Shown: piece after piece, positions 11,810-22,213 of the stretch | How the letters are laid out: each line of letters starts with the position of its first letter | Numbering within the stretch: position 1 is the first letter of the stretch | Origin: Luidia sarsii | Lineage: Eukaryota > Echinodermata > Asteroidea > Paxillosida > Luidiidae | Assembly: GCA_949987565.1 (NCBI GenBank) | Contig: OX465121.1 | Coordinates: 1,133,117-1,197,116, forward strand | DNA length: 64,000 nt | Direction: 5' to 3' | Position numbers and translations under genes: made by a program | The notes under the pieces: generated by a model | What the model was told of the DNA's origin: nothing | The model's database searches: none | The model's input: the letters and a program-made list of their open reading frames with translations, nothing else

Positions 11810-13300
11810 TATGAGGGATACACGAAACAATGTGCGCGTGTAAATACTTCCAGACTTACTAGGAGCGAACGTCTCCTCACCTTAATTCCACTTCTATCGT
11901 GAACCTACATAGCACCTGGTTTGACGCCGAGTACGTTAGGCAAGGAGTCTACGGTTTGAAGTCTCATTGCAGTCAAACTTTCTTTGCAATTTCCACAAAA
12001 TATTGTTTCAAATTTCCCTGCCAGTTTTTCTATCATGTGTTTGTTTGAAAATGACATCACGTGTCATGGTTTGGCCAATGTACTCACTTGCATTGAGTGA
12101 AAGCACTTCGTGGGCCCAATATAGATTAGTTTATTCTCATCTGTAATTAATCATTTTATTCATTTATTGATTTATTTGCTTAGAGCTTTGTAGAGATTCT
12201 ACGCTTTGAGCATATTATTTTGGTTGGAGATATTTAATGCACAGGGGGCCTAATAAGATCCCAGTACACAATCATGTATTATCTCTATTGAATGATTATC
12301 ATTATTTTGAATTATAACTGATACAGTATAATCACATAATGTTACTGGGAAGCGATGTTTATTCCCTCCGTGACCAATGCCTTCTTCCACAATCAACGTT
12401 TGTTTTGGCAAATGCAACTTTTAGTTTCCAGTCGCGATTTGAGGAAGTGCATAATTTGAGCGTTCTACGTGACTTCTACCAATACCTGTGTGACTCCAAG
12501 TATAGCACAGTGTGGGCAAACATGTTTACCTCACAGCGCTTTATGGCGGCCACTTTCCGTCGAATTCAACAGGGACTGTGGTCTCTTGTCTAGGTCAGCA
12601 AGTGCTGACATGAATCGTAGTAGGCATACATTCTGATTATTTCATGTTAGTGTGTAATTCAGACTCGGTCGGTTGAATTCACCAATCATAGGAAATCATT
12701 ACACATTGCGTAAACCGACATACAGTGTACTGTACATGAGCGTATCCTGCTAATATAATATCTATCGAGTCATACACTTACGGCAGTCATCGGTAGCACA
12801 ACCTGCTATCTTCAACCGCTTTCTTTAATAACACGCACTTTCTCGCGGGATTGCCTACATCTGTAATCCAGCACGCCTTGATGAGCACAAGCCCTCATAG
12901 ACTTTGCAAGTATAGTCGCTCATGCCGACCCAGTGCACTGCTCAAGATAAAGAAAGCCAAGCTCTGTGGATTCAACTGCACGCGGGTATATACAACTCGT
13001 TGTCTACGCCTACTTGTTTTTTCTTGTGTACTAGTTCAGCTCACAAATGTAATTCCATCAGCTAAAGCTTTATAATGCAGGCACTAACAATTCACCATTA
13101 ATAAAAAATGAATGAATTAAATTAATACAAACCACGATGGAATTACAAGAAACTGTATGTAAAACCGCACACACTTGAACTTTTCATTAGACACATTATA
13201 GAACTCAAGATGTGCCAAATGTTTTTAAAAGAACTCATTAGCCAACAGATGTAGACCTACTCTGAGGATATCAGAATTATTTCAGAAATTTGCAGACGTT
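11810..13300. other. No gene recognised
   Basis: AT-rich sequence with an isolated 84-codon frame at 12339-12593 that has no recognisable motif. Confidence 0.4.
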
Positions 13301-13372
13301 CTAACATCGTCTTTCGGGGCATTCCTTCATTCAGCGATTTTCCACATGAAGGTCCCATCCGCTATGCATCGA

Positions 13373-13452
13373 TGACGTCATCGCATGGGACTAACCCATA
13401 CAGCGGCAAACCCGAATGAGCGATCTCCTTCCGATGACGTCACGGGCATGCG
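13373..13452. promoter_or_regulatory. CRE pair with NRF-1-like site in a GC-richer island
   Basis: Exact TGACGTCA at 13373-13380 and 13435-13442, then GGGCATGCGCAGG immediately after, and a half-site CTACGTCAC near 13500. The surrounding 13.35-13.6 kb is visibly richer in CpG than its neighbours. It looks like an orphan promoter or enhancer; no exon could be attached. Confidence 0.4.
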
Positions 13453-13978
13453 CAGGCCGACCAGAGGAATCCCGGGAGTTCCCGGATGGGAAGGCTCGCT
13501 ACGTCACAGGAAGGATCTGGGCATTAGGAGGCAATTTGTGCAGCCGGCCCGCCTGTGATTAGCACCGAACGGCAAAAGGTCACGGGGAGCTGTTGTTTGG
13601 GAGTTTCTATTGGAAGCAGGTTTGGTCTGTGCCTAGGCTCGCCAAACCAACGCAGAGACCGGACACGGGTTTATATGTTGACTTCAAACTGCTTGGAATG
13701 ATTCCAAATCGGTAGATTCGTGTGAAATTGAAAGTGAAAAAACAAATAGGACGAAAAACCCATTGAGATATTACGCATCGAGATGTTATCCCACTCCACC
13801 ATCCATTTATATTTGTACGGTGTGGACTACATGTATAAACATGTAGTTAACTCTATAATGAAAGGTTACCCTATCAGAATTCCGGAAGAGGTAAAAATAA
13901 TGTTTTTTCCTTCAAACGCGAAGTCTTTGAAGTCATTGTTTTGGGCGTCTAATATAGGTGTTTTTACAGTATTTAATG

Positions 13979-14135
13979 ATCTCAAAATTTAGTGGGCCTG
14001 ACGTTTCGATCCTAGCAGGACCTTTCTCTGCCCTTAAGAAAGGTCTTGCTAGGATCGAAACGTCAGACCCACTAAATTTTGAGATTTGCATTTTGGTAAT
14101 TTTAGTCGGTAGTTTGCAACATTTTTGTATATCAA
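13979..14135. mobile_element. Foldback hairpin element (CCTGACGTTTCGATCCTAGC family), copy a
   Basis: Arms of about 50 bp (13981-14030 and 14036-14084) are near-perfect reverse complements around a loop of a few bases. The right flank (TTTGCATTTTGGTAATTTTA, then GTTTGCAACATTTTTGTAT) recurs with the other copies and is part of the element. Confidence 0.85.
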
Positions 14136-15094
14136 TTTAAGTCTTTAATGGTCGTTGGTTCTCTAGGAGTTTCTGTAAATATTTACGGTACGAACTGCTC
14201 CAGCATAGGCAATTTCAACAATGACTCAGGATTGGACTTCCCATCCGTTCTGATACGATCAATAGCTGAGCATATAGCGGTTTCTTGTTCAGGTCAATGC
14301 TTCATTTATGTTATACAGTCATGACAGCTATACATGTACATGTAGCACATGTATATACTGTACATGCATATCTCAGAAGTAACTCAGAGCCTTATTTGAC
14401 AAAAAGAAAGCTGTCATGATTGAAAGCGATGCTGAGGTCAGATCCCAGGTCTTGATTTCCAAAGGTCCCTACTACTGATTCCCAACCGCGTGCGCATGTG
14501 CACCACTTGTCATGCAGTAGGCATACTGATGATAAACATCTACCTCAAGAACATGAATGATATGATTACCCTGGATGGTACCTTAGGGACACATTCCCAT
14601 AGGGTTGTGCACAAACTTCACGTCCCTATTTCTAAACATCCTCCAAACCAATGAACTTGAAATTCCTACTGTTCTTTCGAGAGCATGCTCCGTCTACTAG
14701 ACCCTATGGAAATGTGGACAATAAAACAGATTTCATAAGGTACGTGAGACACCGAAATGTCTCCCTAATATCAAGCGTCTCCCCAAGGTAGCATAAATAA
14801 CGACAATGTGTCTCCCTAAGGTCCAAACCCTAGATACTAAGGGCTAGTTTCAGAGCGCCGCATGAACAGGGGTACACAATTTGTAAAGAGCCCAATTTCC
14901 GGACATTCCAAATTTTGGTTACTCATCATAAAGCTAGTAAAAGTATCCGAAATTTTATGAATTTGTGGCGCATGGTAGGCTGCCGTTTTTGAGATAAGAA
15001 AAATTCAGCATGGATTTTCAACGATCGACCGGATCGTTGGAACGGTGCTCTTTTTACAAATACCGCCCTCTATGTCTAAGAAAAAATTATCAGA

Positions 15095-15335
15095 GGCCGT
15101 TTTCGAAATGAAGGCTTAGGCTCGGACTCAGGCTTCGTCTCCGTCTGACAAAACCTGAACATCCAGGTTGTTGTTTGTTTCCGAATTTGAAGGTTTGTTG
15201 GCTTGACAAGTACAGAGTATCCATCAAGAAACTGGGGCCAAACGCTCGTTTCTAGAAGCCTTTGATATTATAACGAGAAAGATAAATAAGACCGAAGCCA
15301 AAGCCCGAGCCTAAGCCTTAATTTCGAAAACGACC
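15095..15335. mobile_element. MITE with GGCTTAGGCTCGG ends, copy 2 (inverted relative to copy 1)
   Basis: The left end TTTTCGAAATGAAGGCTTAG and the right end GAGCCTAAGCCTTAATTTCG are inverted repeats. The body matches copy 1 at 11568-11809 in the opposite orientation. Confidence 0.75.
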
Positions 15336-15392
15336 ATAATTTAATAACTGTTGCATACTGCTCTGACTAAGATGCCCAGCAATACATGAATT

Positions 15393-15500
15393 TCTTAAGT
15401 TAGAGGGCCTGACGTTTCGCTCCTAGCGGGGCCTTTCTTTGTCTGCCTTTGAGAAAGGTCCTGCAAGGATCGAAACGTCAGGCCCTCTAACTTTTAAGAT
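15393..15500. mobile_element. Foldback hairpin element, copy b
   Basis: AAGTTAGAGGGCCTGACGTT and AACGTCAGGCCCTCTAACTT form the arms around a short spacer containing CCTTTGAGAAAGGTCC. Confidence 0.85.
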
Positions 15501-18500
15501 AATTTCGTTTCCACTGTTTGCTCATGACGTGGTTGTCAGATTGTGCCGAAACTTACGCACATGTTTTATCCCATGCATATGCTGGGTTAGACAAAGTATG
15601 GATGATTTTCTTTTACTTTCGAAAATGGTGTACCCTACCCTTACACAACAAAGTTTGCAAAAACATGAAAAGCATTAATGAATTAAAAAAATCGCATCGC
15701 CAGCCAAATTTCATTTGTACTTCGACACAAAGAGTATCACTAGGCCTATGTATCAAGTGAAGAGCGTTTCCATATTCAGCATGGCTCTATGAAATTAGGC
15801 CCTGATTACCCGATCTATTGAGTAAATGATGATGATGTGATTGGAATGCAGTTGTAGTCATATCTATGACGTCGTTTTCACCGGTTCGCTGGACTGCAAC
15901 TGAAACAGATACAAATGTCCAATAATATACCAGGGGACATGGCTAGGTTCACTTCACACACTGGATAAATGCAAGGGCAAGACACTCCTATTTTGCAAAT
16001 ATCGCCAAATATATTTCTGTATAATGTTTGTACACACAGTAAGGGGTATGGCTACCACCAATATTCAAATAGAATACTAGATAGAAAATACCAAACATCT
16101 GATATAGCGGGCAATCACATGAACAAATAAATCCCTCTGTACATTGTCTGTCAGGATCCTATCATACAAAATAGAAATGCATATCGTATTGGGAGAATAT
16201 ACATTTAATTCGGCAAAGAAAAAGAACAACTTAATTTCAGCTGTTGGTACAGAACACAAAAGCAAGCAATAATTATGAGTTTGTAGTCATACTAACCATT
16301 GCGGAATCTGAAATCATCTCATTGAAATATGCAAACAGAAAATTGTTTTAACCTTGGTTGGCACAGTTTCACAGAAACGTTCACAGATGCAGTGTTTTAT
16401 AAAATCAACTAAATCACAGTTCCACGTTAAAAATAGAGAAAGGGAAATGGTTTTGCTTAAATAAGCACATTACTTTAGTTATTTTTTCAGTGATTTGTAT
16501 TTAAATGATAAATTGAAAGAAAGCTTAGGAACTCAAGTTTTTAAAAATGGTGTTCGACATTAACATAATTCAGCTAATGTATCTTCAAAACTTCACAATT
16601 TTTCACTGTTACAACAAAGCAATGTTGATATTTAGACAATGGTGTGATCTTTGTGAGGGCATTATGAACTACGACAAAAAATAATGGTCTTGGTTTCTAG
16701 AGAAAATGAAGAAACAGACAGGGCAGTGTGCATGGTTTAAGGAGTGATGCAAAAGAAAGAATCATACATGACATTGTTTCAGTGGCTGCCAGCACGTGAA
16801 TAGTCTATGCATCTGTGCACTCATGAGGAGCCCATGGGTTTGTGTGCAAATGTATCAACGATTGACAGTTGAACAAATTAATGGTCCACAGGATTATGTA
16901 CAAAATAAATGGTCCATTGTTTGTGGGCCCATCGATTGATACACAAAAAGATGGTCCAAAGAGTTCGTGCCCAATTGTGGAGAATTGAATGGTACATAGG
17001 TTTGAGCACAAACGTTTCACAGGATACAAAATCTGACAGGTTAGACCCTAGACTTGCCACTCCACCCCAGTTTGCATAATCTGGCAGCCCTTGGTAAGCT
17101 AGCCAACATCCTGCACATTGTTATCAGTAGCTCAAGACACACCCATGACTTTACATTATGCCACTGTCTAACAAGGCCCTGACTAGACATCCGTGGTCTT
17201 GCCAGCACTGGGTTTCCCCCTTACATCAAACTGTGGTTGCAACTCAGCATTCCTCAGTCACTCACAACTGCCTGAGCGAAGTCTACCATGTCAGATTTTA
17301 TATCGTATATCAAATGGTTATTAAACCTGACCAAAGAAAACTAAAATAAATTAAAATTGTACATGTACTTAAGAAACTAGAAACAAATGAAAGAGGAGTG
17401 AACATGTTCATATCCAGTAAAATCACCTAACATACGTATCCTGCCCAAGAGGCCATGGATATGCATATTCTTTGTATGATATCTATGTGCATTGACAGTA
17501 TTCTGGGCAGTGGCAGACTAGAAAGTGTGCAGTATAATACATGTACATTGTACATGTCATTGACCTTGTACATGTACATAAAGTGAGAATTGTAAGCTAC
17601 ACATGTAAGGCGTCCAACTCAAGCCGCCCATTTTCTTTTTAGAGGAAAGTTCCTCAATCTTCTGTTTACATTTAGGCTTGTCAACAAATTGAACACAATA
17701 AGTTTATTATTGCATTGTTGCCTTTGACTAAAGGCTCTTAAAACAAAACAAAAATATATTTACTCACATGTAAAGGAAAAAACCTGACAAAAATATACAA
17801 GCTGCCCTCTTTCTCAAAAGATATTCCCTTATGATCAAAGAAAACCGCACAATACAGTATTCTAAACAGCTTACTTCATCCTGAAAGTACTTTTTGTTTT
17901 ATCTATTTGCAATAAAATCTATGTGAATAGTGAAAGGAAAAACAATTTCTATTACTTTAAAATCAGCATAAAGTGAAATTTCAATAAAAATCTGTTCTTG
18001 CTGTCTCATTGTGTTTCAAAACCAAAAAAGACTTCTTAAATCTTTGCAAAAATGTTTTACAAATTTGTGTTATACAATGCACGTCAAAATCTAATTCTGA
18101 AACATTTGGACTTGTGGTTCTAATTAGCTACAAAAATCTTATACTAGCGGAAATGTGTATGGTTTGGGCTTCATTTCATTTTTTTGTTCAAAACACAAAC
18201 AGGTCACAGGTTACTTTGTTTTTCGCTTTTCAGCCACATTTTGCAAGTGCAGGTTTGTGGAAATGATGATGAAATTGATTTCTGAATATAATACCTAGTC
18301 TGTGGGAGGTGCCTGTATGTGATTGTAGGGGTTGCTTTGTCTAGTCCATGGATTATGTGAATTAAGTGCAAGATGTCTACGGCTTATGTTTCCATGCTCT
18401 GTCCAAACACTTGATCCTTGTTCCTACACCCAAAAGAGGTCCAAAAATCTTTGGCAATCTTCCCATGGTCTTGAAAGCCTTCTTGGATTGGGAGTGAGGG

Positions 18501-20940
18501 AGGTTAGCCTCAATTCTGCCAATTCATCCTGATGGATATAACTCTGGCATTCCAAACACCGTGTTTGCTAAGATGTACATTCTACATGTGCGAATATAAT
18601 TATGCTCTCAAATGCATTTACTATACCAGTAGATACATGTAGGAGAATAAAAGGGAAGGTTGACAACAGTCAGAATTAAACTTCATCTATCAAAGCTAAT
18701 CTATCATCAGCTGAAACCCTTTAGCTGTGCTATTATCTCATGGACTAGCTTATACAGCTGTATACATGTATATTGAATACTGTCGAGAAATCACCACATT
18801 CACTGCAAGAGAAACAACTACTTAGAAATCTACTGTAGTTCAACCAAGTTGGGGTCATTGCATTCAAAGGTAAAGTGACAAAAACAAAGTTTCTATTTTC
18901 TCAAAAAGTCACTTATGAAAAAGGATATTTGCCACAGTTTCTTCACTGAATTTGACTTGAACATGTATCGCACACTTGCAATTTACTCTGAAATGGCTCT
19001 TGTTAAATGTATACAAGTACATACACTGTACACAAACTGTACATACATGTATACAAGTAGCAGAATATAATCCCTAATATGTATATACTTTGGTTTCATA
19101 TAACATTCATGTAGCTACAAAGATTATACATGTTACCATATAATATAACATCTTTTTTTCAAAATTGTTATCAAATTTAGGCTTTCTTTAGATAATTTCT
19201 ATATTTTTATCTTTACTATCCTTACAAAAAATACACATTACTTCAGTATACAAAACACAATTTGATTGCGTTCATAAAGGATTTATATAATCACAACTCT
19301 CTAGTACAATAAACTGGACTTTATTCTATAAAACTTTTTTGTCATGAATTTGCTAGTTAAAGCACATCCTAGCTAAGTTGCTTTGTTATTGAACACACTT
19401 GAAGCACTTCAAACTCTCTAACTTGTTTCACCAACTCAAGCAAATCAATGCATAATACCTGTAACTATTATTTGCTTCATAACTCCAAAGTCTTTCCATA
19501 AATCTAAATAGCAATCATATAACTATTTCATTTAAAAGAAATTTTTCATTCAAAACTGGGAAAACCCTTACCAGCTGACAAACTGTATGACACCGACATT
19601 TTTCTATTAGCAAGCTTCACAACTATGACTCCCTTTATAAATAGGAGAATAAATGGCTACAGCCTTCAGGTGTACATGTATTTGCATGGAGGTTGGAAGC
19701 AGGCAGTTAGCAAGTGCACTTTGAGGTTAGCTGTAAGCTAATGCAAATAACTTTCTCTTCATTTTGTCTTTGATGCATTGGCTGAAGATGTACAACCCAA
19801 TTTTAAATACTTTTCAATCAATGAATTTTGATGAGATGATATGAATTTTGAATAAGATCTCAAGTTTATTCCTTCTACAAAAAATAATACCTTATTGACA
19901 ATGTGACAGGTAAGTTGTATTTGTATATGTACTGCATTGATTCCAACATTCCACATCTAAGGTCTGTGGTTTGTCAAGATTCTAACAATCTGAACTCCAC
20001 ATGTAGATTGTAATGCTCTGCCGTGTCAAATGTTGATTTTCAGGAAACCCAAACATGCTTCACTCGCACAGTGTTAGAATTATGAGGTATTTTCAGGTTA
20101 AGATACCCTGTGCCCAAACTTGATGGATATTCCAGGGTCAACTTCTTCTTGAAAGATTGGAAACCCCAGAGTAACATTACATTACATTAGGGATTTCTCC
20201 AACAAAAGCTTGAAGTCATTATGTCAATTATTTTGATGTCTATATATGAACAATGTTCAGTGTGCAATTGAAATTAAAGAATCAGCTTGAGGAACTTTTC
20301 AAGATGCACATTTTCATTTACTCAATTCAGTGAAACATTCGTGTCTGGTAACAAGCAGAGATAATCCTGAAAGCATATACAGGCTAGCCCTCCTCATGTA
20401 ACTCAGCACTGGCACTCAGTAAACAGAGTAAATGTATGATCCAATCAACACCTGAGGCTATGGCTATGACTGTTACTGTGGACATTTCTATGTACGTGCA
20501 GCCTTCCAAGTCCAGGCAGACAGTACATAGCAACAGCTGTAGCAACAGCCCAGCCATTCATTCACATCTGACCATCCATATTCCTATACGAGTTCATTAC
20601 TCGAAGGTCAACCATAGGAGCTCAGCATCACGTATAAGGCCTTGCCAGTTAACTACTTATTTCCTTTCAGCTCCGAAGCACTCCCCAGAAGATGTGCTGT
20701 CTGTATCCATGCTATCGGCAGGGTACAAGGTCATTGCTTTAGTCTACTTCCAGTGATGTCTGAAGTCCATCTTGTCCAGTCACCAGAGGTCCTTTTGCTC
20801 TACATCCATTCCGCTGAGCATCAAATACAAACATGAAAAACCAATAAATAATGTGATGCATTCAAATATCAGGTGACTTCTGGCCTGCTATTCATCACTT
20901 CATGTTGACTGCTGCGCTGAGTGTTTAGTGTTTGTACACA
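15501..20940. other. Long AT-rich stretch without a supported gene
   Basis: No coding exon seen on either strand. A MITE end fragment (GCTCTATGAAATTAGGCCC) lies at about 15784-15802. A degenerate tandem of about 35-45 bp (AATGGTCCA...TTTGTG...) covers 16870-17030. Sparse TACATG motifs occur near 17540 and 19020. It lies downstream of HIVEP on that gene's strand and could hold a distal 3' UTR, but nothing proves it. Confidence 0.4.
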
Positions 20941-20946
20941 CAAAAT

Positions 20947-21080
20947 ACCCCAGCAAAGACTAGTTGACTATTTGGGAAGGCCACAATCTAAGGGTTGGAC
21001 AGCTCAGAGGGTAAGAGCGTGCTCGTATGCAAAACCAGAGGTGTCGGGTTCAAGTCCCCGTCTAGTCAAAGTTTTTGATG
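20947..21080 (+). repeat. tRNA-derived SINE, copy 1
   Basis: The body GACTATTTGGGAAGGCCAC is followed by a tRNA-like segment (about 20994-21067) with a D-arm GCTCAGAGGGTAAGAGC (box A) and a T-arm box B GTCGGGTTCAAGTCCCCG at 21043-21060. The anticodon-arm region ATGCAAA reads GCA in the loop. The acceptor arm pairs poorly, so this is a SINE rather than a working tRNA gene. Confidence 0.75.
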
Positions 21081-21302
21081 CCATTTTTTCTTAAATACAT
21101 GTAGTTGAAAAGTTCCCAGTCAGTTTTCTCTTTAGTTTGTTTGACATGAATTTTAAAAAGCTGCATCCACTTTGTGTGATCCCTGAGCTGCTGTAGGCAG
21201 TTTAAAACAATTGGTTGTTTGAATCTGAATGAAAGCTGGGACATAATCCCTGGAGATATACAGCAGTTAACGCTTGAATTGCTTCGGACTGGCGCACCCA
21301 CC

Positions 21303-21417
21303 CAAGTAAAGACTACAGTAGTTGACTATTTGGGAAAGCCACCATCTAAGGGCTGGTAATAGCGCTGGTATGCAAAACCAGAGATCTCAGGTTCTCTGAT
21401 TCTCTGAAATCAGACAA
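21303..21417 (+). repeat. tRNA-derived SINE, copy 2, box A deleted
   Basis: Same body (TTGACTATTTGGGAAAGCCA, then ATCTAAGGGCTGG) followed by CTGGTATGCAAAACCAG. Most of the D-arm is missing compared with copy 1. Confidence 0.7.
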
Positions 21418-21717
21418 AAGTCACCGTTGCCCCATTCACAGCATGTTTTGTAGGCAAACTACACCATGTGTGTATAGATAAGGGGAAAACTGACACACAC
21501 CAGGAACTACAAGATTCTTTTGTTCTGGATTCTATTCCGTGATTTCAAGACAATCATTGTAAGGCATCATGAATATGCATATGCATATTTTCTAAATTCT
21601 TAGAAAAACAACATCCCAGCTTTGCGAAACACTGAAAAATCCCACATGACATTTTAAAACTGCACAACTTTACACATGCATGTATGTACATTGTGTGCTA
21701 CTGTGCTATGCTTGGCT

Positions 21718-21723
21718 TTATTT
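21718..21723 (-). terminator. Candidate poly(A) signal for HIVEP
   Basis: This is the first AATAAA on the minus strand after the HIVEP stop, about 490 bases downstream; GT-rich sequence follows on that strand. It applies if the terminal exon is unspliced. Confidence 0.4.
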
Positions 21724-22213
21724 CTACTATTACTGAATAAATCCCCTTTCTTTTGGAAATCAATGCTGTGTGCCACTAGCATTATGCAACCTTTTCCATG
21801 CCAGACTGACCCATGGGAAAATACATTACAGGCATTTGGGATTCCAATTTGCTTGTGGGATTCCCACCAAAGTCTTGTGCCTTCTGTACATGCACATGTG
21901 GCATGACACTCATACATGTAAACTGTCAGTCTTGTCTGCCAAGTGGCTTTGGGCCTTAACATTGATGATGAAACCATCTTGCTCCACGGACATTTCAGCA
22001 AATGTAAAATGTTCCATATTAAAGGTGATCACAGTCATGAAACATCATGTACTTAATGAAATTGGGTGCAATGTCATTCATGTTTGTTTGTATATTTGTT
22101 TTGCTTGTGTGTTCGTTTGTCCCGTTTGTCCAATTCTTCTTTTGTTTGTTTGTTCATTTGTCTGTTTCTTCATTCTTCATCTTCGTTGTCATTCAACCTG
22201 TTTTTGCTCTTAC

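Noticed and set aside
11535..11843. 102-codon plus-strand frame
   Set aside because: Covers a MITE with inverted termini and a second copy in opposite orientation.
20436..20756. 106-codon plus-strand frame
   Set aside because: No recognisable motif or splice context; composition does not look coding.
20751..20813. Possible additional minus-strand HIVEP terminal exon (reads RNGCRAKGPLVTGQDG after TTTGATGCTCAG)
   Set aside because: The giant exon already ends in an in-frame TAG before the donor, so this segment could only be 3' UTR; the frame resemblance to coding is weak.
20994..21067. Functional tRNA gene
   Set aside because: The acceptor stem pairs poorly, other copies are decayed, and a shared body precedes it, so it is a SINE.
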